From: Sinosporangium siamense
GTDB lineage: Bacteria > Actinomycetota > Actinomycetes > Streptosporangiales > Streptosporangiaceae
Assembly (NCBI RefSeq): GCF_016863435.1
Contig: NZ_BOOW01000035.1
Span: 113,931-177,930 of the forward strand
Length of the DNA stretch: 64,000 nucleotides
Direction of reading: 5' to 3'
A model generated the notes under the pieces. That model was not told the DNA's origin. It was given only the letters and a program-made list of their open reading frames with translations, and searched no databases. Shown here piece after piece: positions 22,859 to 35,000 of the stretch. The position numbers were made by a program, and so were the translations under genes. Each line of letters starts with the position of its first letter. Positions within the stretch are counted from its first letter, which is position 1.

Positions 22859-25800
22859 CTTGATTGCACCTCAGGCTCCGTCGGGAGGCTCGCCAGCAGG
22901 TGCCGGGCGAGCTCTCGGAGGGTCGGATGATCGAAGACCAGGGCCGGCGGCAGCGGCAGACCGGTCGCCCGGCTCAGCCGGCTCCGGAACTCCAGGGCCG
23001 TCAGCGAGTCGAACCCGAAGTCGGGCAGGGGGTGGTCCGCGCCGATGAGCTCCGGACCGGGGAGGCGGAGCACGGCGGCGGCGTGGGCGCGCGCCAGCTC
23101 AAGCAGCGCCCGCTCCCGGCCCTCCCGGTCGAGACCGGCGAAGAGGTCCGGCAACCTCTCGTCCCCGGGATGTACGGCTGCCGCCCGCGTGGCCGGGGTG
23201 TGGCCGGCGGACAACCAGAAGCGGCGGGACTCGAAGGGGTAGGTCGGCAGGTCGATCCGGACGGCAGGCGTGAGCAGCGCCCGCCAGTCCACCGGGGCGC
23301 CGTGGACGTAGGCGTGCGCGGCGGCCCGCAGGAAGTCCGCCGGTCCTCCTTGGTCACGTCGCAGCGTGGCCACCACCGCCGCGTCGCCGCCCGCCGCGAC
23401 GGCGGTCTCCTGGACGCCTGCCGACAGCACCGGATGCGGGGCACATTCCACGAACACGGTGTGGCCGTCGGCCAGCAGCGCCTCCACGGCTTCTGAGAAG
23501 CGGACCTGCTCGCGGAGGTTGCGATACCAGTAGGCGGCGTCCAGGCCGGTGGTGTCGAGGTGCCCTCCGGTGACGGTGGAGTAGAACGGGACCTCCGCCG
23601 CCTTCGGCACGATCGGCGCCAGGTCGGTGAGCAGCCGCACGCGTACGGCCTCCACCTGGGGCGAGTGCGACGCGTAGGCGACCGGCACCATCCTGGCCCG
23701 CACCCCGTCCGCCTCACACTTGGCCAGGAAGTCGTTCAGGAGGTCTGCGGCACCCGCCAGGACGACCGAACGCGGCCCGTTCACCACGGCGACCGAGAGG
23801 GCGTCCGGTATCGGCCCTGTGTCGGGCTTACTCCCCGCAGCCGGTGTTGGTCCTGCTCCCGGCTTCGCGGTGGAGGAGGCCGCCAGCCGCGCCGTCACCT
23901 CGTCCGCGGACAGGGCAACCGACAACATGCCAGCCCGCCCCGTCAGCCCCGCGACAGCCTTGGCGCGCAACGCCACCACCCGGGCCGCGTCGTCGAGCGA
24001 CAACGCCCCCGCTACCGTCGCGGCGGCGATCTCCCCCTGCGAATGCCCTGCCACCGCCGCCGGGCGAACCCCGAGTGATCGCCACACGGCCGCCAGCGCC
24101 ACCATCGTGGCCCACAGAGCCGGCTGCACGACGTCGTCCCTGTCCCAGCCGGGCGCGGACGGGCCGCCGCCGAGCAAATCGATCAGGGACCAGTCCACAT
24201 AGGGGGCCAGCGCCGAGGCACATCGGCCGGCCTCTTCGGCGAACACCGGGCACGTCCGCAACAGCTCGGCCGCCATCCCCGGCCACTGCGTCCCCTGCCC
24301 GGAGAACAGGAACGCCACCCGCGCCCCCTCCGGCGGCACCGCCCCCTCGACGACACCGGCCGACGGCCTCCCCTCGGCCAGCGCGTCCAGCGCGTCCCGC
24401 AGTTCGTCAGGGGTCTCGCCGACGAGGACCGCCCGGTGCTCGAAGGCCGCCCGCGTGGTGGCCAGCGACCACGCCACATCGGCCGGATCGAGGGCGGACC
24501 GGGCGCGCAGCCCTACGGCTTGCGCCTGAAGAGCGGTGGCGGTGCGGGCGGACAACACCCAGGCGGGCGGGAGCGGCCCCAGCACCGGATCGGCGTGTGC
24601 GCCGGGCGAGCCCGCAGCCTGGGAACCCTCACCGGACGAGACCGCAGCCGGCGGACTCGCGGCGGCCGGGGCCGTCTCGGGAGGGGGCTCTTCGAGGATG
24701 ACGTGGGCGTTGGTGCCGCTGACGCCGAAGGAGGACACGGCGGCGCGGCGTGGTTCGCCGCCTCGCGGCCAGGGGCGGGACTCGGTGAGGAGCGACACCG
24801 CGCCCGAGGTCCAGTCCACCTGGGGTGTGGGTTCGTCGACGTGCAGCGTGCGGGGCATCACCCCGTGGCGCATCGCCATCAACGCCTTGACGACCCCGGC
24901 CACGCCCGCCGCGCCCGCCGTGTGGCCGATGTTGGACTTGATCGAGCCAAGCCGGAGGGGCCGGTCCTCCGTACGGCTCTCGCCGTACGTCGCGAGCAGC
25001 GCCTGGGCCTCGATCGGGTCGCCCAGGGGTGTGCCGGTGCCGTGGGCCTCGACCATGTCGATCTGGCCGGCGGACAGACCGGCGGCGGCGAGGGCGGAGC
25101 GGATCACGCGTTCCTGGGAGGGGCCGTTGGGGGCGGTCAGGCCGTTGGAGGCGCCGTCCTGGTTGACCGCGCTGCCCCGCACCACGGCGAGCACGGGGTG
25201 GCCGTGGCGGACGGCGTCGGAGAGGCGTTCCAGCAGGAGTACGGCGATGCCTTCACTCCAGCCCGTCCCGTCGGCCGACGCCGCGAACGACTTGCAGCGC
25301 CCGTCGGGAGCCAGGCCACGCTGCCGGCTGAACTCCACGAAACCCGTCGGGATGGACATCACGGCCACACCGCCGGTGACGGCGAGGGAACACTCCCCGA
25401 GCCGGAGCGACTGGCAGGCCAGGTGAAGGGCCACCAGGGAAGCCGAACACGCCGTGTCGACGGTGACCGCCGGGCCCTCCCAGCCGTAGAAGTAGGACAG
25501 CCGCCCCGACAACACGCTCGCCGCCACACCGGTCATCTGGTAGCCCACGACGTCCTCGGTCGCCGAGTGCAGCAGCGCGCCGTAGTCCTGGCCGCTGGAG
25601 CCGATGAAGACACCGGTGTGGCCGCCGCGCAGCGTGCCGGGGTCGATGCCGGCGCGTTCGAGCACCTCCCAGGAGGTCTCCAGCAGCAGCCTCTGCTGCG
25701 GGTCCATCGCGAGCGCCTCGCGCGGGGAGATCCCGAAGAACGCGGCGTCGAAGTCCGCCACCTCGTGCAGGAAACCGCCTTCCCGCACGTAGGACGTGCC

Positions 25801-26070
25801 GGGGTGGTCGGGGTCGGGATTGTAGAGCGCGTCCATATCCCACCCTCGATCGGCGGGAAACGGCCCGACCGCGTCCACCTCGCCCGCGACCAGCTCCCAC
25901 AGGTCCTCGGGCGAGCGCACCCCGCCGGGATAGCGGCAGCTCGCGGCGACGATCGCGATGGGCTCGTGGCGCCGCTGCTCCAGTTCGCGCAACCGCCTGC
26001 GGGCCTCGTGCAGCTCGACCGTGGCCCGTTTGAGGTACTCGCGCAGCCTGTCCTCGTTCGTCACCGTCAC
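22855..26070 (-). CDS. Type I polyketide synthase PKS-D, single module KS-AT-ACP, no TE
   Basis: 1071 residues, GTG start overlapping the PKS-C stop (GTGA). N-terminal docking coiled coil at 1-33 ([20 protein letters not shown]). KS about 35-460 with active Cys near 207 in DTACSAS. AT about 585-880 with GHSQG near 675 and the methylmalonyl-type YASH near 800. ACP about 990-1065 with GFDSLT near 1020. There is no KR, DH or ER, so the incoming carbonyl stays a ketone and the new unit carries a methyl. There is also no thioesterase or reductase at the C-terminus although this is the last PKS gene. The likely product is an alpha-methyl-beta-ketoacyl-ACP; release must be spontaneous lactonisation or need a separate enzyme such as the TEII. 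The AT contains an extra Pro/Gly/Thr-rich loop after SSTAKPG. Confidence 0.95.
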   Translation of the reverse strand: MTVTNEDRLREYLKRATVELHEARRRLRELEQRRHEPIAIVAASCRYPGGVRSPEDLWELVAGEVDAVGPFPADRGWDMDALYNPDPDHPGTSYVREGGFLHEVADFDAAFFGISPREALAMDPQQRLLLETSWEVLERAGIDPGTLRGGHTGVFIGSSGQDYGALLHSATEDVVGYQMTGVAASVLSGRLSYFYGWEGPAVTVDTACSASLVALHLACQSLRLGECSLAVTGGVAVMSIPTGFVEFSRQRGLAPDGRCKSFAASADGTGWSEGIAVLLLERLSDAVRHGHPVLAVVRGSAVNQDGASNGLTAPNGPSQERVIRSALAAAGLSAGQIDMVEAHGTGTPLGDPIEAQALLATYGESRTEDRPLRLGSIKSNIGHTAGAAGVAGVVKALMAMRHGVMPRTLHVDEPTPQVDWTSGAVSLLTESRPWPRGGEPRRAAVSSFGVSGTNAHVILEEPPPETAPAAASPPAAVSSGEGSQAAGSPGAHADPVLGPLPPAWVLSARTATALQAQAVGLRARSALDPADVAWSLATTRAAFEHRAVLVGETPDELRDALDALAEGRPSAGVVEGAVPPEGARVAFLFSGQGTQWPGMAAELLRTCPVFAEEAGRCASALAPYVDWSLIDLLGGGPSAPGWDRDDVVQPALWATMVALAAVWRSLGVRPAAVAGHSQGEIAAATVAGALSLDDAARVVALRAKAVAGLTGRAGMLSVALSADEVTARLAASSTAKPGAGPTPAAGSKPDTGPIPDALSVAVVNGPRSVVLAGAADLLNDFLAKCEADGVRARMVPVAYASHSPQVEAVRVRLLTDLAPIVPKAAEVPFYSTVTGGHLDTTGLDAAYWYRNLREQVRFSEAVEALLADGHTVFVECAPHPVLSAGVQETAVAAGGDAAVVATLRRDQGGPADFLRAAAHAYVHGAPVDWRALLTPAVRIDLPTYPFESRRFWLSAGHTPATRAAAVHPGDERLPDLFAGLDREGRERALLELARAHAAAVLRLPGPELIGADHPLPDFGFDSLTALEFRSRLSRATGLPLPPALVFDHPTLRELARHLLASLPTEPEVQSR

Positions 26071-29000
26071 AGTCCGAGTCCTCCCTCACTGAATTCGGCG
26101 TCCAGCAGCCCGAACAGCTCCTCGTCCGACGCGTCGCCGACCCGCTCGGCCATGTCCGGCACGCCGCTCTCCCCCTGGTCCCCGGTCAGCTCCGACAGCA
26201 GCGTCTGGAGCCTCGCGGTCAGCCGCAGCCGCTCGGGATCGCCCCGGTCGAGCGTGCCGAGCGCGGTGGCCAGGGAGTCCAGGCCGGCGTCGATCGACGG
26301 CCCGCCGCCGGGGCCCGCCTTGGTGTCGAGGTAGGCGGACAGGGCCTCCGGGTTCGGGTGGTCGAAGACCACCGTGGCGGGCAGCGGCAGACCTGTCGCG
26401 GCGACCAGCCGGTTGCGCAGGCCTACCGCGGCCAGTGAGTCGAACCCGGCGTCGAGGAACGGCCGCGCGGGCGGGACGGCGTCGGCCGACTCGTGGCCGA
26501 GCGCCGCGGCGGCCTCCGCTCTGACCAGGTGGAGCAGGCGCCGCCGCCGCTCGCCTTCGGGCAGGCGGGCCAGTTCGGCCATGAGGCCGGAGGTGTCACC
26601 CGGCCCCTGCGCGTCCGGGGCGGCGTTCAGCAGTTGCCGCACCTCGGGCACACCGGTGATGAGCGGCCGCTCCCGGAGCGCGGTGAACAGCGGCGCGAAC
26701 CTCGCCCAGTCCACATCCGCCACGGTGACCGTCGCGCGGTCCTCCTCGACGGCCTGCCACAGGGCGGTCAGCGCCGCGTCGGTCTCCATCGCGGCGACCC
26801 CTCGGCGGCGTAGCTGGTCACGCCGTTCGGGATCCGCCTTCGCCACCTCCTCCCACAGTCCCCACGCGACGGAGGTGGCGGTCAGGCCGAGGGTCCTGCG
26901 GTGTGCGGCCAGGGCGTCCAGGTAGGCGTTCGCCGCGGCATACGCTCCCTGGCCCGCGCTGCCCCAGACCCCCGCGATGGAGGAGAACAGCACGAAGGCG
27001 TCGAGGTCCCGGTCGAGCAGCAGATCGTGCAGGTGGGCGGCACCTGCCGCCTTCTCCCCCAGCGCCGCGGCGAGCGAGGTGGCGTCGAGATCGGCGAGCG
27101 CCGCCACCCCCGGCTCCCCCGCCGTGTGGAACACGGCGGTGAGGTCCGGGAACCCGTCGAGCAGGCCGGCCACGGCTCGCCGATCGGCCAGGTCGCACTC
27201 GGCGACCGTGACCTGGCTCGCCCCCAGCGCCTTCAACTCGGCCACCAGGTCCGGTACGGCACCGCCCTCGAAGGCTCCGCCAGGCGTCTGGGTGAGGGCC
27301 AGGTGTTCCGCCCCCTCGGCCGCCAGCCGGCGGGCCACGGCGGCGCCCAGGGCGGAGGTGCCGCCGGTGACGAGTACGGTGCCCCGCGGCGTGAAGGCCC
27401 GTCGCTTGACGGGGGCCGCCGCGCGGGTCAGGCGGCGCACCAGCAGCCCGGACGACCGGACGGCCACCTGATCCTCGGTCTCCTGCGGCGGACCCGACAG
27501 CGCGCGGACCAGGTGGCCGGCCTCACGGGGACCGAGGCTTTCTGGCAGGTCGAGCAGGCCACCCCACAACCGTGGGTGCTCCAGCGCCACCGCCAGCCCG
27601 AGCCCCCAGGTCTCCGCCTGGTGGGGTGACCGTACCCCGCCGACGTCGACGGCGCCCTGGGTGGCCAGCCAGAGCGGGGCCTCCACCCCGGCTGCGTCGA
27701 GCGCCTTGACCAGCTCCAACGTCTGGGCGGCGGAGGGGCCCCGGTCGAGGGCGAGAAGAGACAGGACGCCGCTGATCCGCCCACGATCAGGGGCCGGGTC
27801 GAGCTTGGCCTGCCGTATGACCTCGGCTCCGTGGCGGCGCAATGCCTCGGCGCAGATCCCGGCCGTCTCGTCGGCCGCATCAGGGGCGATCACGAGCCAG
27901 GTGCCGTGCAGCCTCGGCGCCTCCGCCGCCTCGGGCATCGGGTGCCATTCGACGCGGTAGCGCCAGGCCTCGGCGCGTTCGCCAGGCGGCTTCGGAGGCG
28001 GTTCCAGCCAATAGCGGCGCCGCTGGAACGCATAGGTGGGCAACTGCACCCGCCGCCCGCCCCCGCCGAGTACGGAGCCCCACTCGGGACGGGCGCCGTG
28101 CACGTGGGCCGCGGCGAGGGCGGTGACCGCGGCCTCGTCCTCGGGACTGTCCTTGCGCAGGACCGGGATGAAGACACCGTCGTCGACGATCTCCGGGCCC
28201 ATCGCCGACAACACGCCGTCGGGACCGAGCTCCAGGAACGTCCGCACCCCCGTGGCACGGGCCCTGGCCAGACCGTCGGCGAAACGCACCGCCTCACGCA
28301 CATGGCGCACCCAGTAGTCCGCGGAGAACTCCGTCACCGGCTCACCGGTCAGGTTCGACACCACCGGGATCGACGGGGAGTGGTAGGTCAGCCCCTCGGC
28401 CACGGTCCTGAACTCCGCCAGCATCGGCTCCATCAACTCCGAATGAAACGCGTGGCTCACCCGCAGCCGCCGCACCCGGCGGCCCAGCGCCGACAGCCGG
28501 TCGCACACCTCGGTGACCTCGGCGTCGCCCCCGGAGAGGACCACCGCCTGCGGGCCGTTGACGGCGGCGATCGAGACACCCTCGACCAGCAGCGGCTCGA
28601 CCTCGGCCTCGCTCGCCCGGACTGCCGCCATCGCGCCGCCGGCGGGCAGGGCCTGCATCAACCGGCCGCGAGCGCCCACCAGGGCCACCGCGTCCTCCAG
28701 CGAGAGCGCCCCGGCCACATGAGCGGCGGCCAGCTCACCCACCGAGTGCCCCACCAGCACATCCGGCCGAACCCCCCACGAGGCCAGCAGCCGGAACAGC
28801 GCCACCTCCACCCCGAACAGACCCGCCTGCGCGAACTCCGTCCGGTCGAGCAGATCGCCGTGGTCCCCGAACACCACATCCCGCAGCGAAAGACCGGGCC
28901 GCGCCGCGTCGAAACAGGCCACGACCTCGTCGAAACCCGCCGCGAACACCGGGAACGCGGCGTGCAGTCCACGCCCCATCCCCGCGCGCTGAGCCCCCTG

Positions 29001-32000
29001 CCCGGTGAACAGGAACCCGACCCCGCCACCCGCAGCCGTGCCCTCGACCACACCGGCCCCGGTCTGTCCCGACGCCAGCGCCGCCAGCCGCCCGGCCAGC
29101 TCGGCCCGGTCACGGCCCACCACCGCACCCCGCTGCTCAAGTACGGCACGGGCCGACGACAGCGTGAACGCCACATCCTCGGCCGCCGCCCCCGGATCGG
29201 CCCTCAGCCACTCCCCCAGCCGTCCCGCCTGAGCACGGAGAGCGGCCCCGGTGCGAGCCGACAGCGGCCACACCACCAAGCCCCCCGCTTTGCCCCCGCC
29301 GGCTGCCGGGCTGACCGGCTCCTCGAAGGGGGCCTCCTCCACGATCACGTGGGCGTTGGTCCCGCTGATCCCGAAGGACGACACCCCGGCCCGCCTCGCC
29401 GTACCCCGCCGCCGCGGCCACTCGCGGGGCTCGGTGAGCAACCGCACCGCCCCCGCCGACCAGTCCACATGCGGAGTGGGCTCGTCCACGTGCAGCGTGC
29501 GCGGCAGGGCGCCCTCCCGCAGCGCCATCACGGACTTGATCACACCGGCGACGCCGGACGCCGCCTGCGTGTGCCCGATGTTCGACTTGATCGACCCGAG
29601 CCACAGCGGCCGGTCGCGCTCCTCGCCGTAGACCGCGAGGAGCGACTGGGCCTCGATCGGGTCGCCCAGCGCGGTCCCGGTGCCGTGGGCCTCGACCGCG
29701 TCCACGTCCGACGCCGCGAGACCGGCGTCGGCGAGAGCCCGCCGGATCACCCGCTGCTGGGAGGGGCCGCTGGGCGCGGTGAGCCCGTTGGAGGCGCCGT
29801 CCTGGTTGACGGCGCTGCCCCGTATGACGGCCAGGACCTGGTGGCCGTTTCTGCGCGCGTCCGACAGCCGTTCCAGCAGCAGGACGCCGGCGCCCTCACT
29901 CCAGCCGGTGCCGTCGGCGCCCGCCGCGAACGACTTGCAGCGGCCGTCGGGGGAGAGGCCCCGCTGCCGGCTGAACTCGACGAAGGTGCCGGGGGTGGAC
30001 AACACAGTGACGCCGCCCGCGAGTGCGAGCGAGCACTCGCCGTGGCGGAGGGCGCGGCAAGCGAGGTGCAGGGCCACCAGTGACGACGAGCATGCCGTGT
30101 CGACGGTGACGGCGGGGCCCTCAAGGCCGAAGGTGTAGGCGAGCCGCCCGGAGACGACGCTCCCGGCGGTGCCGGTGCCGAGATAACCTTCGAGCTCACC
30201 GGGCACGGCGGGCAGCAGGGTGCCGTAGTCGTGGTACATGACGCCGGCGAAAACCCCGGTGTCGCTGCCCTGGAGGGACGTCGGGTCGATGCCGGCGCGT
30301 TCGAAGAGCTCCCAGGTGGTCTCCAGCAGCAGCCGCTGCTGCGGGTCCATGGCGAGGGCCTCACGGGGGCCGATGCCGAACAACTCGGCGTCGAACCGGT
30401 CGGCGTCGTAGACGAACCCGCCTTCCCGCACATAGCTGGTGCCGGGTTTGTCGGGGTCAGGGTCGTAGAGCGCGTCGAGGTCCCAGCCGCGGTCCGCGGG
30501 GAACGACGAGATGGCGTCGCCACCCGTGGACACCAGCTCCCACAGGTCCTCCGGCGACCGCACCCCGCCGGGATAACGGCAGCTCATCGCGACGATCGCG
30601 ATCGGCTCACCCTCGGCGGAGGCCACCCGCGCGACGGGAGCCGCGGCCTCCGGCGCGCCCGCGGTCTCGGCCGCCACGTAGGCGGCCAGCGCCGCCGGAG
30701 TCGGGTGGTCGAAGACCAGGGTGGCGGGCAGCCGCGTCCCGGTGGCGGCGTTCAGCCGGTTGCGCAGCTCGACGGCGGTGAGCGAGTCCACCCCGAGGTC
30801 GGTGAACTTGTTGCCGGGCGGTACGGCGTCGGCAGAGGGGTGGCCGAGCACGGAGGCGACGAGGGAACGCACCGCGTCCAGGGCGATCCGCTGCCGTTCC
30901 GCCTCATCGGCAGCCGCCAGCCGCCGGGCCAGCGTGGCCCCGCCCGCCTTGCGCCGAGGCCGGGACCGGATCAGGCCGCGTAGCAGCGGCGGCACCGGTG
31001 CCTCGTCCTGCCCGCCGCGCAGCGCCGCGAGGTCCAGGTGGACCGGCAGCAGCACCGGCTCCCCCAGCGGGAGCGCCGCGTCGAACAGCGCGAGGCCTTC
31101 GCTTTCTGTGAGCGGTACGGCTCCCGCCCGCGCCAGCCGGGCCCGGTCGGCGTCGCCGAGTGCTCCGGCCATGCCGTGCTCCCACATGCCCCACGCGAGG
31201 GAGGTCGCGGGCAGCCCCTCGGAGCGGCGATGGGCGGCCAGCCCGTCGAGGAAGGCATTGGCGGCGGCGTATCCGCCCTGGCCCGCGTTGCCGAAGGTGG
31301 CGGCGGCCGAGGAGAACAGCACGAAGGCCGTCAGAGGGAGATGCGCGGTGAGCTCGTGCAGGTGCCAGGCGGCGTCCGCCTTGGGGCGCAGCACCCGGTC
31401 GAGGCTCTCGTCCGTCAGCGAGGTGAGCACGCCGTCGTCGAGCACACCCGCCGCGTGCACCACCCCCGTCAGCGGGCGACCGGCGAGGAGCGCGGCGAGC
31501 GAGTCCCGATCGGCCACGTCGCACGCCTCGACCTCCACCCGGGCGCCGAGGGCGGTCAGTTCCGCCACCAGTTCACCGGCTTCAGCGCCCCCTCGGCGGC
31601 TGGCCAGCAGCAGGTCCCGTACGCCGTGCCCGGTGACGAGGTGACGGGCGATCAGGCCGCCGAGCGCGCCGGTGCCACCCGTGACGAGGACCGTTCCGCC
31701 GCCCCAGTCCACGCCCTGCTCCGGCGAGGGCGGTACGGCACGGGCCAGCCTCGCCGCGTGGAACACCCCGCCGCGCAGTGCCAGTTGCGGCTCGTCCTCG
31801 GGAAGCAGCTCCGGTAGCTCCTCGGCCCCCGCGTCCACCAGCACGAACATCCCGGGGTGCTCCGACTGCGCCGACCGCACCAGTCCCCACACCGCCGAGG
31901 CCACCGGGTCCGAGGTTTCTTCGGTCACCACCGCCAGCCGGGCACCCGCGGCGCCGTCTCCCTCCGCCCAGGCGCGCAGCGCCGTGAGCACCTCCGTGAG

Positions 32001-35000
32001 CGTGGCACGCACCGCCGACGGGACGTCGGAGGTGGACGGCCGCGCCACCCGCAGAATGGAGGCCGGGGCCGAGCCGCCGTTCTCCGGCACCGGCGCCCAC
32101 GTGACGCGGAAGAGGGCACCGGGGGTGTCCCGCAGGCGTTCCGCGGTGTAGGGGCGCAGCGCGAGGCTCTCGATCGTGGCCACGGGGTCGCCGGTGTCGT
32201 CGGTGAGGGCCACCGACACCGCGTCCCGGCCGACCGCCGCCATCTCGACCCGAAGCACCCGCGTTCCGGTACGGCTGCGCCGTACTCGGTCGAACGCGAA
32301 CGGCAACCTGCCGCTGCCGGTGTCAGGCAGCACCCCGAGGCCCGCCACGTGCAGGGCGGCGTCGAGGAGAGCGGGGTGCAGGCCGAACCCATCCGCGGCC
32401 AGTTCTCCGGGCAGGGCCACCTCGCCGTAGAAGCGGTCGCCGTGCCGCCACGCGGCGCGAAGCCCCCGGAAGGCCGGGCCGTAGTGGAGGCCTGCGGCTG
32501 CCATGTCGTCGTAGAGGCCGGTGACGTCGAGTTCCTCGGCTCCCGGCGGGGGCCACTCCGGCGTGTGAGCCGGGATGCCGGCGGTGTCCGGCGTCAGCAC
32601 ACCTCTCGCTTGCCTGGTCCAGGGCAGGTCGTCCGGGGCGTCCCACTCGCGGGAGAAGACGCCGAAGGTGCGGCGGCCCCCCTCGTCCTCGCCGGCCACT
32701 GAGACCTGGATTCGGCGTTCCCGCCCTTCCGGCAACGTCAGCGGGAGTTCGACGACCAGTTCGCCGAGGGTGTCGCAGCCGATCTCGTCACCCGCGTGGA
32801 GGGCGAGTTCGGCGAATGCGGTGGCGGGGAGGGTCGGGATCCCGGCGACGACGTGGTCGGCGAGCCAGGGGTGGGTGTTCGTGGAGAGGGACCCGGTCAT
32901 GACCACGCCGTCGCCCTCGGCCAGGGGGACGGTCACGTCCAGCAGCGCGTGCCCGGCTGAGGGTGCGGACTTCGATGTCAGCCAGTAGTGGCGGTGTTCG
33001 AAGGGGTAGGTCGGCAGGTCCACCCACCTGCCCGAACCCAGCATCCGCCAGTCGACCTCCACGCCGGACACGAACGCCCGCGCGGCGGCCTCCATCGCGC
33101 TGTCCGCCTCCAGCCTGCCCTTGCGCAGCAGCGGGATGAACACGCCGTCCTCGACAACGTCCGGTCCCATGGCCGACAACACGCCGTCGGGGCCGAGTTC
33201 GAGGAACGTCCTCACCCCCGTGGCCCGGACCCGGCTTAGACCGTCGGCGAAACGCACCGCCTCACGCACGTGGCGCACCCAGTAGTCGGCGGAGAACTCC
33301 GTCACCGGCTCGCCGGTCAGGTTCGACACCACCGGGATCGACGGGACGTGATAGGTGAGCCCCTCCGCCACGCTTCGGAACTCCGCCAGCATCGGCTCCA
33401 CGAGGGGCGAATGGAACGCGTGGCTCACGCGCAGACGCCGCGCCGAGTGGCCTGTCTCCTCCAGGCGGGCCACGACGGCGGACACCTCGGCCGCGCCGCC
33501 CGACAGCACGACCGCCCCCGGACCGTTGACCGAGGCGATCGCCACACCCTCGACGAGCAGCGGCCTCACCTCGGCCTCGCCCGCCCGGACGGCGGCCATC
33601 GCGCCTCCGGCGGGCAATGCCTGCATCAACCGGCCGCGGGCCTCCACCAGGGTGACCGCGTCCTCAAGCGAGAGCACCCCGGCCACATGAGCCGCCGCCA
33701 GCTCACCCACCGAGTGGCCCAGCAGGACGTCCGGCCGAACCCCCCAGGAGGTCAGCAGCCGGAACAGCGCCACCTCGACCGCGAAGAGACCTGCCTGGGC
33801 GAACTCCGTACGCTCCAGCAGCTCTCCGTCGTCCCCGAACACCACATCCCGCAGCGACCGGCCCGCCGCCTCGAACCCAGCCATGACCTCGTCGAACGCT
33901 TCGGCGAACACCGGGAACGCGGCGTGCAGCCCACGCCCCATCCCGGCCCGCTGAGCACCCTGACCGGTGAACAGGAACCCCACACCCCCGGGCACCACAG
34001 CCCCGGCCGTGCCCAGCTCCGCTAGCCTCTCGGCCAGCTCACCCCGGTCCCGCCCGACCAGCGCTGCCCGATGTTCGAGTACGGCACGGCCCGACGCCAG
34101 CGAGTAAGCCACGTCCTCGGCCGCCACATCGGGGTTGGCCTTCAGCCACTCCCCCAGTCGCTCGGCCTGGGCACGCAGAGCGGTCCCGGTGCGTGCCGAC
34201 AACGGCCACACCACCAGGCCGGTCCCACCGCCGCCGTCTTCCGGACCGGACTGCTCGGCGGGTGCCTCCTCGACGATGACGTGGGCGTTGGTCCCGCTGA
34301 TTCCGAAGGACGACACTCCGGCACGCCTCGCCGTACCGCGTCCATGCCACTCACGCGCCTCGGTCAGCAGTTCCACCGGCCCCGCCGACCAGTCCACATG
34401 CGGGGTCGGCTCGTCCACGTGCAGCGTCGGCGGCAGGACACCCGCACGCAGCGCCATCACCATCTTGATCACACCCGCCACACCGGCGGCGGCCTGCGTA
34501 TGGCCGATGTTCGACTTCAGCGACCCGAGCCAGAGCGGCCGGTCCCGATCCGAGCCGTAGGTCGCCATGAGGGCCTGCGCCTCGATCGGGTCCCCCAGCA
34601 CCGTCCCCGTGCCGTGCCCCTCCACGGCGTCCACGTCCGCCGCCGTCAAGCCCGCGTCCGCAAGCGCACGCCGGATCACCCGCTGCTGCGAAGGCCCGTT
34701 CGGCGCGGTCAGGCCGTTGCTCGCCCCGTCCTGGTTGACCGCGCTGCCCCGCACCACCGCCAGCACCCGCCGGCCCGCCCGCACAGCGTCCGACAACCGC
34801 TGCACCACCAGGACACCGACGCCCTCGCCCCACCCGGTGCCGTCCGCCGCCCCGGCGAACGACTTGCACCGCCCGTCAGCCGCCAGACCGCGCTGGCGGC
34901 TGAACTCCACGAACAGGCCGGGGGTGGCCATCACCGTGACCCCGCCCACGAGAGCCATGGAGCACTCGCCCTGGCGCAGCGCCCGGATCGCCCAGTGCAG

